64,000 nucleotides of DNA, from the NCBI RefSeq assembly GCF_000526375.1, contig NZ_JAFY01000005.1, forward strand, positions 248,001 to 312,000, read 5' to 3'. A model generated the notes under the pieces. The model had not been told where the DNA came from. It made no database searches and saw nothing but the letters and a program-made list of their open reading frames with translations. This DNA is from Aminiphilus circumscriptus DSM 16581 (GTDB lineage Bacteria > Synergistota > Synergistia > Synergistales > Aminiphilaceae). Positions 53,670 through 61,659 of the stretch are shown piece after piece. The position numbers and the translations under genes are program-made. How positions within the stretch are numbered: the first letter of the stretch is position 1; each line of letters starts with the position of its first letter.

Positions 53670-55547
53670 CTACTCGAACGTCACGGCGAGCGCCTTCTCG
53701 AAAGCGCCGTGTATAGCATCCATCGCATCCCCGTTTTTCTCCGCACTCCCTACCACCAAGGTCTGCTGCCCTTCCTTCATGAAACTACGCACCGCCCGCT
53801 CATCCGCAACATATCCGCAGGCAAGAACGTATTCGTAGCTCCCTTTTACGCAACCTTCCCTGCCCTCCGAATCGACATAGCGAAACCCCTCCCGTCCAAT
53901 CGCACTGACCGTGCTGCGACGAAACACCTCGACTCCCGCCTTCTCAAAGCGCGCCTTCATGAAATGCCACTTGGCGACACCCAGCAGATGAACGGGATCG
54001 CGAGGGTCGTTGCCGACCATCAAGACTCTTTTCCCCTTCTGCGACAGGTAATCCGCGACTTCATAGCCGACAAGGCCATCTCCGACGACGACGTACTCCA
54101 TCGCTTCAAGTCGCTCCTTTGCAAAAAGAGACTCTACGGAGAGCACATTCATCCCCTCGTCAATGTCGATCGACGGAACGAAATCCTTTCCACCGGTAGC
54201 AACGACGACAAGATCCCACGCGCCCTCCGGAACTGTCTCAAGCGGTGCTCCGAGATGAAAAACCACCTTTCTCTCCGAAAGCACTTTCGCGTAGTATTCA
54301 ATGACATCAAGGTAGCCACTCTTTCCCGGCGGCATACTCGCAAGACGAAAAAGCCCTCCTATTTCTGGCTTTTTGTCATAAATGGAGATTTCGCATCCGC
54401 GGCGAGAAAGGACATCGGCCGCTGAAAGCCCCGCCAATCCGGCTCCCACGACGCACACCTTCTTACCCACCGCGTCGAGTCCGATCACGATCTCGTCCTC
54501 CATCCCCGTAAGAGGATTCTGGAGACACCTGCAGACGGTCTTATTCTGCTCGCGCCGCGTTCGACAGCCCTGGTTACACGCAATACATTTCCGAAGAGGA
54601 TAGTCCTCCTTGCCTATCGAGCGCATCCAGTCGCCATCTGCCAGCACACTACGTGCCATGGCGACGAAATCCGCCTCGCCATCTGCGATGATCCTGTTGG
54701 CGACTCTCCAGTCAACAATGCGGCCGACGACGATGACCGGAACATGCAGCCTTCTCTTCAAATATCCGCTCATCCACGCGAGATGCCCCTCCTCGATCTC
54801 GGAGGGGGGACATTCCCATTCTTCACTCTCCGGCATGCCCGCAGAAACGTGTATCGCGTCCACTCCCGCCTTTTCGGCAAGAAGGCAAATCTCCGCAGAG
54901 CGCTCGATGGTACGGCCTCCCGGAATCCTCTCTTCACCACTGATGCGGAGAATAACCGGGAAATCCGCACCGCAAAGTTCTTTGATTCTCGAGATCATCT
55001 CGGTGACGTTCCTCGCGCAATTTTCCAAAGAACCTCCGTACCTGTCCTTGCGGGTGTTCAACAACTCCGAGAGAAGCAATGCAACTTCGTGTCCGTGCGC
55101 ACCGTGAATCTCGACACCGTCGAAACCAGCTTTTTTTGCCCGCAGAGCGCCTTGGGCATAGGATTCGATCATGGATGCGATGCCTTCAGTAGTCAGGCTG
55201 AAAGGAGATGTGACACATCCTGCCCGTCCGAACTGAATTCCAGAAGGATGAATCTGGTTGAAGATCTTGGCTCCATAGCTGTGAAGGATATTGAGAAGGG
55301 GCTTCCATTGGTTGATCCTGGAATCGTCAGCGAGAGAGCCTCTGGCTCTTTTGTTCTCTCCGTGGGGATTAGCGGGAATGATGAACGCACCAATTCCGGC
55401 TTCCGCTCTTTTTTCGTAAAAAGAAATCATCTTTTCGGTAACATCACCGTTTTTATTCGAATAGTACAAACACATGGACGAAACAACGACGCGGTTTTTG
55501 ATTTCAACGGAACCGATTCTCGCCGGAGTCAAAAGTACATTCTCCAC
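53670..55547 (-). CDS. Old-yellow-enzyme-like ene-reductase (2-enoate/2,4-dienoyl-CoA reductase type)
   Basis: Iron-sulfur flavoprotein of 625 aa. N-terminal TIM barrel (1-340) with LLTPARIGSVEIKNRVVVSSM and the substrate helix region FDGVEIHGAHGHEVALLLSELLNTRKDRYGGSLENCAR near residue 165. A 4Fe-4S Cys set CIACNQGCRTRREQNKTVCRC is near 330. Then an FAD/NAD(P) half begins with CVVGAGLAGLSAADVLSRRGC near 370. It reduces activated C=C bonds using NADH or a similar donor. GTG 55547 (AGGTAGGG upstream) gives a standard N-terminus; an ATG at 55589 is also open. It is placed between the ferredoxin-like pair and the dehydratase. Confidence 0.88.
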   Translation of the reverse strand: MENVLLTPARIGSVEIKNRVVVSSMCLYYSNKNGDVTEKMISFYEKRAEAGIGAFIIPANPHGENKRARGSLADDSRINQWKPLLNILHSYGAKIFNQIHPSGIQFGRAGCVTSPFSLTTEGIASMIESYAQGALRAKKAGFDGVEIHGAHGHEVALLLSELLNTRKDRYGGSLENCARNVTEMISRIKELCGADFPVILRISGEERIPGGRTIERSAEICLLAEKAGVDAIHVSAGMPESEEWECPPSEIEEGHLAWMSGYLKRRLHVPVIVVGRIVDWRVANRIIADGEADFVAMARSVLADGDWMRSIGKEDYPLRKCIACNQGCRTRREQNKTVCRCLQNPLTGMEDEIVIGLDAVGKKVCVVGAGLAGLSAADVLSRRGCEISIYDKKPEIGGLFRLASMPPGKSGYLDVIEYYAKVLSERKVVFHLGAPLETVPEGAWDLVVVATGGKDFVPSIDIDEGMNVLSVESLFAKERLEAMEYVVVGDGLVGYEVADYLSQKGKRVLMVGNDPRDPVHLLGVAKWHFMKARFEKAGVEVFRRSTVSAIGREGFRYVDSEGREGCVKGSYEYVLACGYVADERAVRSFMKEGQQTLVVGSAEKNGDAMDAIHGAFEKALAVTFE

Positions 55548-55643
55548 GAGGCACCCTACCTTTCCATGAACACTCGAGGCATCCATCAATTTGTTCCCAT
55601 ACGCCTTGGAATGTCGATTGTAGACAAAGCAGAGTCAAAAAAA

Positions 55644-56285
55644 TTATTTTCGAGTCTCCTTTTCAAGTTTTTCTTTCATAAGTGCGGCACACCTTCGCGT
55701 ATTAAAGATACCGCAGGTGCATGGCTTGGCTAAGATGAGGGCCCCTTCCTCGGGTGTCAGTTTTCCGCCCTTGACTTTCTCGATCACCGAACGGACCAGG
55801 TTCTGGGCAACGAGAGAGTGTCCGCACATCGTCGTAAATTCGAGAACTTCGTTTTCGGGGAGCATCGATGTTTTACCGTGAATCCCGAGTGAAATGAGTG
55901 CCGTGTGCGGCTTGAGACCCGCCTCGTGGGCGATTTCCACAACCTCTTCGATAAGACCGCTCACAACGGTCGATATGCCGAGCTGCGCCTCCTTGGCCTT
56001 TACGAGAACACCCTTGACGGCCTCGCGATCAGCGAACGTGGCGATGATTCCATAGGAATGATCCAGCGTTTTTGCATATTCTTCAGGGTCCAAGCCATTC
56101 AAAAAACACCTTCCGGCATGGCTCGACCCAAAATTCACCACATTTTCGGACAAATAGATTTTCAATGTCTCACGAAGTTTGTCCCCGCAGTTTTCCCTGT
56201 TGATCCCTTTCGCGGCTCTCGTGTAGATACAGAAATCATTTCTCAGGTTGTCCTCTGTTCCGAAACGGTGCAACGAATGACTCAT
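55644..56285 (-). CDS. Cys-containing protein of unknown function in the organic-acid operon
   Basis: Protein of 213 aa, not recognised. Helical and soluble, with several Cys residues: one near the N-terminus, CGHSLVAQNLVRSV near residue 160, and a C-terminal cluster KPCTCGIFNTRRCAALM that could bind an iron-sulfur centre or a metal. Starts at ATG 56285 with GGGAGGAG. It lies 12 nt after the ferredoxin-type gene, so the two are probably a complex, perhaps a reductase or electron-transfer module for the ene-reductase. Confidence 0.65.
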   Translation of the reverse strand: MSHSLHRFGTEDNLRNDFCIYTRAAKGINRENCGDKLRETLKIYLSENVVNFGSSHAGRCFLNGLDPEEYAKTLDHSYGIIATFADREAVKGVLVKAKEAQLGISTVVSGLIEEVVEIAHEAGLKPHTALISLGIHGKTSMLPENEVLEFTTMCGHSLVAQNLVRSVIEKVKGGKLTPEEGALILAKPCTCGIFNTRRCAALMKEKLEKETRK

Positions 56286-56297
56286 GTTTGCTCCTCC

Positions 56298-57017
56298 CTA
56301 GTCGATCAAAGGCCTACCCAGGCCCACGTTTATCTTCGCATTCGGGCGTACGTCAAATCCCATCCTACGCAACTTTTCTATCACAGGAAGCTTCGAGTTC
56401 TCGTCGAACCTGCTTACGAGTCCAACCGAAACAACTGTATTCAATGCTTCGAAAGAGAGGAACATTTTCTCCAGAGTCTCTTCCAGCTTGTCCTCCATGA
56501 TTCTGAGTTCCAATATGGCGGAGAGGACTTTCTCATTCACATATTCAGGCTTGAATCTGCCAGACATGTCTTCCTCAAGGAGACCATAAAGGGGATTGTC
56601 CTCAAGAATCGGGATACCCATTTTGCACATGGCCATGGTGACTTTCTCGATCTCCGTAAGCCTCGTCCCGGTACCGGGTCGCCCGAATTCAATGAGAAGC
56701 CCGTACTCGCCTCTTCCGAACTTACCCGTGACATCGTTGGTCTTCGCCTCTTCAGTTCCGCGGCCCCACGCCTTCAGATTGGGGTGCTGAACACCGGGAT
56801 CACTGAACTGCATCCGTATCGCACGCGGATATTCGAAACACTCCGACGGCATGTAAATCGCGTCCGTCGGGCAGATATCCGCTCTTTTACAGACCCCGCA
56901 ATCAACACATTCGTCGTGATCTATCGCCACCTTGCCGTCAACGACCATGATGCATCCCACGGGGCAATAGGGGATACAATTCTTGCACCCGACACATTGC
57001 TCTTCCCTAATTCTCAA
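56298..57017 (-). CDS. Ferredoxin-domain protein with unknown C-terminal domain
   Basis: Protein of 239 aa. Residues 1-60 are a 2[4Fe-4S] ferredoxin: CVGCKNCIPYCPVGC and CVDCGVCKRADICPTDA. Residues 80-239 are a separate alpha/beta domain with GEYGLLIEFGRPGTGTRLTEIEKVTMAM and INVGLGRPL at the end, not recognised. It probably carries electrons to or from the partner protein or the ene-reductase. The start is TTG 57017 with GAGGAGG at 7 nt distance. It follows the GntR gene by 31 nt. Confidence 0.75.
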   Translation of the reverse strand: MRIREEQCVGCKNCIPYCPVGCIMVVDGKVAIDHDECVDCGVCKRADICPTDAIYMPSECFEYPRAIRMQFSDPGVQHPNLKAWGRGTEEAKTNDVTGKFGRGEYGLLIEFGRPGTGTRLTEIEKVTMAMCKMGIPILEDNPLYGLLEEDMSGRFKPEYVNEKVLSAILELRIMEDKLEETLEKMFLSFEALNTVVSVGLVSRFDENSKLPVIEKLRRMGFDVRPNAKINVGLGRPLID

Positions 57018-57048
57018 ACCAATTCCTCCTCAACTTCCGTTTTTATTG

Positions 57049-57714
57049 TTACAGGAAAAGCGTCGATACAATCTCGATATTCGCCAGGATTGACTCCTTA
57101 CGTATCTTTTCCGCCTGCTCCGCATCCTTTTTTCTGATCGAATCGATGAGTATTTCGTGTTTTTTTATCGAATCTTGCATTTTTCCAGCAGACAACATAA
57201 CCTCAGATCGATAACGAATTGTTTGTTTATTAAAAACTTCCAATATGCCAATCAAACGTTGATTATTGCATGAATTAATAAGAAAACTATGAAATTCCTG
57301 ATTGCATTTCGCATAATTCCACGCGTCACCTTTTTCTGCAAAAAACAACATTTTTTGATTGATCTCCTGCAGGCGATCAGCCAAGGTTCCGTCGTCATTT
57401 TTCACGGCAAGATAGATTGCGAGGCTCTCCAGATTGGCACGAATCGTATAGACGTCTATGGCATCCTTTTTGCTCAATTCACTGACAAAAACACCTTTTC
57501 TCGCCTTATTGACAAGAAAACCGCGATTCTCCAGTATGCGAAACGCTTCCCTGAGCGGTGAACGACTGACTTGCAGCTGGTTGCACATTGCCTGTTCAAT
57601 CAATCGCTCCCCTGGTTTCAATTCCCCCCTGAGGATCCTCGCCTCGACATTTTCCACAATAGTCTCCACTAGGCTTTTGTGTTGAATCCCTTCGGAGTGA
57701 ATCGACGTCTCCAC
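57049..57714 (-). CDS. GntR-family regulator (FCD type) heading the organic-acid operon
   Basis: Regulator of 221 aa. Winged helix: LKPGERLIEQAMCNQLQVSRSPLREAFRILENRGFLV near residue 30; FCD ligand domain from about 80 with YTIRANLESLAIYLA and a His-containing metal/ligand pocket (CNQEFHSFLINSCNN). GTG 57714 is chosen: GGAGG lies 9 nt before it, and directly abuts the ATG at 57723. The longer frame to 57759 overlaps the promoter -10 box. It is first in the ten-gene operon, so it most likely controls it and itself. Confidence 0.88.
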   Translation of the reverse strand: METSIHSEGIQHKSLVETIVENVEARILRGELKPGERLIEQAMCNQLQVSRSPLREAFRILENRGFLVNKARKGVFVSELSKKDAIDVYTIRANLESLAIYLAVKNDDGTLADRLQEINQKMLFFAEKGDAWNYAKCNQEFHSFLINSCNNQRLIGILEVFNKQTIRYRSEVMLSAGKMQDSIKKHEILIDSIRKKDAEQAEKIRKESILANIEIVSTLFL

Positions 57715-57748
57715 AGAAAACATCCTCCTCAATGTCGCTCTATTGTCG

Positions 57749-57776
57749 ATTATATACAAAACCTCTATGTCGTCAA
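57749..57776 (-). promoter_or_regulatory. Promoter of the GntR-to-AbrB operon
   Basis: On the minus strand TTGACG (57776-57771) and a perfect TATAAT (57754-57749) with a 16-nt spacer. TTGT at 57760-57757 and ACAA at 57746-57743 are inverted repeats around the -10 box and could be a GntR site. It is the only promoter recognised for the ten genes. Confidence 0.75.
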
Positions 57777-57974
57777 GATTCCCACAAAAAGATCGCCTAC
57801 CCGATCTATCTCCCTCCGAAAACCACCCCTCCTTTCACATGCATAACACCACAAAGAATTATTATACATAAATCTATCTGAATTTGCGCGTAACAACCGC
57901 GCCATTGCATGAAGTTCTCAGCGATTATCAATTTTTTTCGTAAAACAATACCTGTGAAATCTCATATAAAATAT

Positions 57975-58017
57975 AAAAAAAGAGGAAACCCCCTTCCATC
58001 AATTCGGGAATTTCCTC
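57975..58017 (-). terminator. Terminator of the tRNA-Leu gene
   Basis: On the minus strand, a stem (58017-58011 with 57988-57982, wider with further pairs inside) followed by seven T residues. It stands about 20 nt after the tRNA. Confidence 0.8.
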
Positions 58018-58036
58018 ATAGATTACTATAACTGGT

Positions 58037-58120
58037 GCCGGAGGGGAGACTCGAACTCCCACAGGGGGTGAACCCTGGCGGATTTTGAGTCCGCTGCGTC
58101 TACCATTCCGCCACTCCGGC
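58037..58120 (-). tRNA. tRNA-Leu (anticodon CAA)
   Basis: 84-nt class II tRNA. The 7-bp acceptor stem pairs GCCGGAG with CTCCGGC, the anticodon loop CTCAAAA has anticodon CAA (58087-58085), the T arm reads GGGAGTTCGAGTCTCCC, and a long variable arm is present. CCA is encoded at 58036-58034. Strong own promoter and terminator. Confidence 0.96.
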
Positions 58121-58138
58121 TTTTTTTGACACGAAGGG

Positions 58139-58167
58139 ATCATACTCGATTCCTCAAACCACGTCAA
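58139..58167 (-). promoter_or_regulatory. Promoter of tRNA-Leu
   Basis: On the minus strand TTGACG (58167-58162) and TATGAT (58144-58139) with a 17-nt spacer, ending 18 nt before the tRNA. Confidence 0.75.
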
Positions 58168-58332
58168 GGATAGTACCCTGCACATCATTGACTTACAAAA
58201 AAGATCTTCGAGACTGCAGCGCAGTCCAATAGGGCGATCTGAGGAGAGAGGGGAAGGGAACTTTTGAGGAAAGGAGGGGGAAAAGGAAAACTTACGGCGA
58301 TTTTTCGCCTTTAATAAAAGGAGGAGCTTTCC

Positions 58333-58620
58333 GTGTCGAAACTGCTGGAGGAGTTCTTGCACTCCGAAGCCGCTCGGCAACGACAAAGACGACGATTGCC
58401 CCGGCAAGACCTCGTGGTCATTGCTGTTGACAAATCCGGTCCAGTCGGTAGTCTTGGGTTGTTCTCCGAAGAAAAATCGAAGAACTGGAGGGTTTTCCGT
58501 GAAAGCATGTCTGCGAAACCCCGGTTGCTTTGTCTGCGGAAGCACCGAAAGCAACCCCAGGGCATTGAACCTCGCCATTTTCTGGAACGAAGAAGAACAC
58601 CACACGGAAATACCCTTTAA
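58333..58620 (+). CDS. Possible small protein overlapping the thioesterase gene
   Basis: GTG 58333 has a very strong AAAGGAGGAG ribosome binding site and opens a 95-codon frame: MSKLLEEFLHSEAARQRQRR, then DLVVIAVDKSGPVGSLGLFSEEK. The last third overlaps the thioesterase in another frame and is rich in Arg, as expected for a shadow. It may be a small gene that lost its own stop, or a leader. The gap 58121-58498 holds otherwise only the tRNA promoter and a short hairpin at 58296-58309. Confidence 0.3.
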   Translation: MSKLLEEFLHSEAARQRQRRRLPRQDLVVIAVDKSGPVGSLGLFSEEKSKNWRVFRESMSAKPRLLCLRKHRKQPQGIEPRHFLERRRTPHGNTL

Positions 58621-58918
58621 AGCGGACGAAACCTGGTGCGGCTACAAAGGGATCGTTCATGGCGGAATCCTCTCGGCGATCACCGACGACGCCATGGCCT
58701 GGGCTCTTCGTGAAACCTGCGCGGACTGGGGGGTCACGGGCTCTCTTTCCATTCGCTTTTTGCGCCCGGTCCTAACCGGAAAGCCCTATACGGCTCTGGG
58801 CTGGGTGGAGGAGCACAAAGGAAGAAAAGTCGCCACCAAGGCACAGATCCTGAGCGAGGATGGAACGATCCATGTGGAAGCCAAGGCACTCTTCGTCATT
58901 CCCGAAAAAGGCGAATGA
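58499..58918 (+). CDS. PaaI-like hotdog thioesterase
   Basis: Acyl-CoA thioesterase-type hotdog protein of 139 aa. NPGCFVCGSTESNPRALNLAIF at the N-terminus, then GYKGIVHGGILSAITDDAMAWAL with the catalytic-region HGG near residue 56, and GSLSIRFLRPVLTGKPYTALGWV. The N-terminal CFVCG is common in this subgroup. GTG 58499 follows GGAGGG at 6 nt; the longer frame to 58421 is less likely. The DUF2703-like gene follows, with an overlapping alternative start. Confidence 0.85.
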   Translation: MKACLRNPGCFVCGSTESNPRALNLAIFWNEEEHHTEIPFKADETWCGYKGIVHGGILSAITDDAMAWALRETCADWGVTGSLSIRFLRPVLTGKPYTALGWVEEHKGRKVATKAQILSEDGTIHVEAKALFVIPEKGE

Positions 58919-58947
58919 CCGAACGGACCAATGAAGGAGGCTCTCTT

Positions 58948-59403
58948 GTGAGTGAAATCGTGATAACCCACTATACCCTTTCGGATGTTTCCTGCGAAAG
59001 CTGGAAAAAAACCGGGGAAGCCCTGCGCAAACTCTATGATCAGATGGCCCCGCGTTTTCGCCTTATGGGCGTGGAAGTGACCCTGCTGGAAAAGGAACTT
59101 TCCGGTACGGACGAGGAGACGGTACGCCGAGGCAATCTCGTCACCTTCACCTTGAGCGACCTCGGCGACCAAGAAATTCCTCTGGAGGATCTCATCGGCG
59201 CGGAGACATCCTTCGAGCCCTGCTCCTGCGGTGAAACGACCACCACATGCCGCACGATACGGTACGAAGGTCACGGATACCAGGAAATTCCTTCGGGGCT
59301 TCTTGCCGATGCCATGCTCCGGGCTTCCTTCAGCACGCTTGGAGGCGGGTGCGGCAGCGGATGTGAGAGCTGCGGAGGCGGGTGCGGCGGATGTGGTGTC
59401 TAA
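58948..59403 (+). CDS. DUF2703-like Cys-rich protein
   Basis: Protein of 151 aa. The region SFEPCSCGETTTTCRTIRYEGHGYQEIPSGLLADAMLRASF near residue 90 matches the DUF2703 pattern (Cys pair, CRT, YExIP) by eye. The C-terminus is a Gly/Cys-rich tail with many Cys (GCGSGCESCGGGCGGCG), which could bind metal. Starts at GTG 58948 with AAGGAGG upstream. It lies between a thioesterase and cobalamin adenosyltransferase; the role is unknown. Confidence 0.68.
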   Translation: MSEIVITHYTLSDVSCESWKKTGEALRKLYDQMAPRFRLMGVEVTLLEKELSGTDEETVRRGNLVTFTLSDLGDQEIPLEDLIGAETSFEPCSCGETTTTCRTIRYEGHGYQEIPSGLLADAMLRASFSTLGGGCGSGCESCGGGCGGCGV

Positions 59404-59467
59404 GGGCTTCCGTTCGGAGGTCCTCTGACGCCTGAAGTGTTCTCAAAAAACGGGGAGGTGAAACGGC

Positions 59468-60004
59468 ATGTCGGAGGTATGGATCACCACCAAAGGCGGC
59501 GATAAGGGCGACACATCCCTCGGGAGCGGCGAGCGGATCCCCAAGGACCATGTGCGGGTGGAAACCTACGGTACCCTCGACGAGTGTCAGGCCTCTCTCG
59601 GCATGGCCAGAGCGACCTGCTGCGACGAGGACATCGCGGCGGAACTTTTCCGGCTCGAAGAGGAATTGGGACGTGTGATGGGATATATCGCACAATATCC
59701 CGGCCTTCCAGAACCGGACCCCGCGACACTTGAGGCGCTGATTCTCAAAGTCCGGGACATCACCGGCGCCACGTTCCACTTCGTCCGTCCCGGCGATTCC
59801 GTACCCGGGGCGGCGCTTCACATGGCCAGAACAATCGCCCGCAGAGCCGAGCGGATCGCGGTCAAACTCTACCGCGAGGGAGCGCTTTCCGAGAACACTT
59901 ACCGCTACGTGAACCGCCTGTCCGATGCCATTTATGCTCTCGCACTCTGGACGGACAAGGTGAACCGGGCGTGCGAGGAGAAGTTGGCAGGCAAAAAGGG
60001 GTGA
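59468..60004 (+). CDS. Corrinoid adenosyltransferase, PduO type
   Basis: Enzyme of 178 aa converting cob(I)alamin and ATP to adenosylcobalamin. Signature TTKGGDKGDTSLGSGERIPKDHVRVETYGTLDECQASLGMA at the N-terminus, ATP-binding residues in ARTIARRAERIAVKL near residue 122 and YVNRLSDAIYALALWTDKVN near 150. GGGGAGGTG precedes ATG 59468. Supplies coenzyme B12 for B12-dependent mutases or dehydratases elsewhere. Its end is followed by the promoter of the GntR gene. Confidence 0.93.
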   Translation: MSEVWITTKGGDKGDTSLGSGERIPKDHVRVETYGTLDECQASLGMARATCCDEDIAAELFRLEEELGRVMGYIAQYPGLPEPDPATLEALILKVRDITGATFHFVRPGDSVPGAALHMARTIARRAERIAVKLYREGALSENTYRYVNRLSDAIYALALWTDKVNRACEEKLAGKKG

Positions 60005-60109
60005 TGAATCGATCCGTTCTACGGGGGAAGATTCGTACCCTTTTCGCCTCTTCCAAAGAGACTGTTTTTATTTTTTTGTCCACCCCAAAAAACACGACAA
60101 GAAAAAAGG

Positions 60110-60138
60110 CTGGCATCGGGCTCGGTCTTTTGTATAAT
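60110..60138 (+). promoter_or_regulatory. Promoter of the second GntR gene
   Basis: Perfect TATAAT (60133-60138) with an extended TG two bases upstream, and CTGGCA (60110-60115) as a weak -35 with a 17-nt spacer. Confidence 0.65.
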
Positions 60139-60186
60139 GAGCATCGTATGCTTCTTGTGATGCCATTTTCAAGGAGGGGTTTCGAA

Positions 60187-60867
60187 ATGCCGGCACGCCC
60201 GCTTTCCCCTGCCCAAAATCTAGATCTTCGGCAAATCGTTTATGAGAAAATCAAGGAAGCGATCATCGAGGGAATCATTCCCCCGGGAGAGCGTCTTTCC
60301 GAAGTGGATCTCGCGGAGCAGCTTATGGTGTCGAGAACGCCGGTCCGCGAAGCGATTCGGCAACTCGCCCAGACTGGGCTGATTACCCTGGTGCCTCGCA
60401 AGGGGGCCTACGTGACCCTTCCCACCATCAAGGATGTTCGGGATCTCTACGAACTCCGCATTACCCTGGAGGTTCTCTCGCTCGAACACGTTTGCGCGAA
60501 TCCACCGAGGGAGCAGTTGGAGGAATTCCGCAATCTCTTCCAGAGCGTCAAGGACACGGACGACCCGAACGAATACCTCCGGGGCGACAGGGCATTCCAT
60601 TCGATGATCCGGGAGGCCACCGGAAACCGCTTTCTCGGCAGCGTTCTCAACAACGTGATGGATCTCATCCACCTCTGTCGTCATTATTCCATCGAGGGCG
60701 TTCCTCTGAGCCACTCCGCTCAGGAACACGTGAAACTCATCTCGGCCATTCTGGACGGAGAGACGGATCTCGCGAAGGATAAACTGCGCACCCATCTGCT
60801 GGGTGCACTGGAGGCGCTGGTCGCATTCCTGAAGAAGCATCCTGAATTCATCAACCAGGAAGGGTAA
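60187..60867 (+). CDS. GntR-family regulator (FCD type)
   Basis: Regulator of 226 aa. Winged helix IIPPGERLSEVDLAEQLMVSRTPVREAIRQLAQTGLITLVPRKGAYV; FCD domain from about residue 80 with YELRITLEVLSLEHVCANPP and the ligand helix GDRAFHSMIREATGNRFL, later LIHLCRHYSIEGVPLSHSAQEHVKLISAI with His residues for metal. ATG 60187 follows AAGGAGGGG; the frame upstream to 59971 is not GntR-like. It is followed 21 nt later by the YdcF-like gene. Effector and targets are unknown. Confidence 0.9.
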   Translation: MPARPLSPAQNLDLRQIVYEKIKEAIIEGIIPPGERLSEVDLAEQLMVSRTPVREAIRQLAQTGLITLVPRKGAYVTLPTIKDVRDLYELRITLEVLSLEHVCANPPREQLEEFRNLFQSVKDTDDPNEYLRGDRAFHSMIREATGNRFLGSVLNNVMDLIHLCRHYSIEGVPLSHSAQEHVKLISAILDGETDLAKDKLRTHLLGALEALVAFLKKHPEFINQEG

Positions 60868-60888
60868 CCCCGGACAAGGAGCCCCTGC

Positions 60889-61659
60889 GTGATGGACCCG
60901 GCCTTCGTTCTCTACAAAATTCTCGGAACGTTCCTGGTACCGCCGGGAGTGTTTGTCTTGTTTTTCGTTCTTTTTGCAGCCGCCGCATTCCGACGCCCCC
61001 GAAAACCTTTCCTCGGCGGGGCACTGTCTGTGTCCGGTGTTCTCTTTTTTCTCCTCTGTCTTCCCGCAACCGCCCGACTGATCACGGGAACTCTGGAACA
61101 CGCCTGGAAGGCCGTACCTCCTCCGGAAAACTGCCGTTGGGCTGTCGTGGTCCTCGGCGGAGGAATCCACCTCGGTGAAGCACCGGAGGACGCAGCACCG
61201 GGAGCGCATACGCTCGAACGGCTTTTCGGAGCATGGGAACTCCTTCAGGATGATAAGGAATGGCCCGTGATCTTCTGTGGTGCGGCAACGCGGAAAGGAT
61301 TTCCCTCCGAGGCGAAAATCATGGAGGCGACATTGCGCAAGCTGGGATGGCGCGGAACAGCGATTCTCGACGAGAACTCCCGCACGACTTGGGAAAATCT
61401 CACCGCCGCGAGGGATCATCTCGGTCCCTTGAAAGCGGAGGGGGTTATTCTGGTGACAAATGCCTTTCACATGTCAAGAGCATATGAAACGGCTCTCCGG
61501 ATCCTTTCCGTACCGGTCCATCCCTATCCGGCGGGGTACCTTACGGACAAAGGGAGCCTCACGTGGTACGAATTCCTGCCCCAGGGAGGAGCATTTCTGG
61601 ACACTCTGACGGGGTTCAGGGAACGACTAGGTGCTGCAGCCTACCGCCTCTTCCGTTAA
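60889..61659 (+). CDS. YdcF/SanA-family membrane protein (DUF218)
   Basis: Protein of 256 aa with two N-terminal transmembrane helices (about 15-35 and 45-65) and a DUF218 domain: AVVVLGGGIHLGEAPEDAAPGAHTLERLFGAWELL, VIFCGAATRKGFPSEAKIM, ILDENSRTTWENLTAARDHL and VTNAFHMSRAYETAL. Members affect envelope integrity; a mechanism is not established. GTG 60889 is 7 nt after AGGAG. Its stop abuts the stop of the convergent receiver gene (61660) with no space between them. Confidence 0.87.
   Translation: MMDPAFVLYKILGTFLVPPGVFVLFFVLFAAAAFRRPRKPFLGGALSVSGVLFFLLCLPATARLITGTLEHAWKAVPPPENCRWAVVVLGGGIHLGEAPEDAAPGAHTLERLFGAWELLQDDKEWPVIFCGAATRKGFPSEAKIMEATLRKLGWRGTAILDENSRTTWENLTAARDHLGPLKAEGVILVTNAFHMSRAYETALRILSVPVHPYPAGYLTDKGSLTWYEFLPQGGAFLDTLTGFRERLGAAAYRLFR

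Noticed and set aside
58037-58120. tRNA-Leu as an integration site of the accessory region
   Set aside because: No duplicated tRNA 3' end was found near the island; the duplicated sequence is ppiB, 12 kb away.
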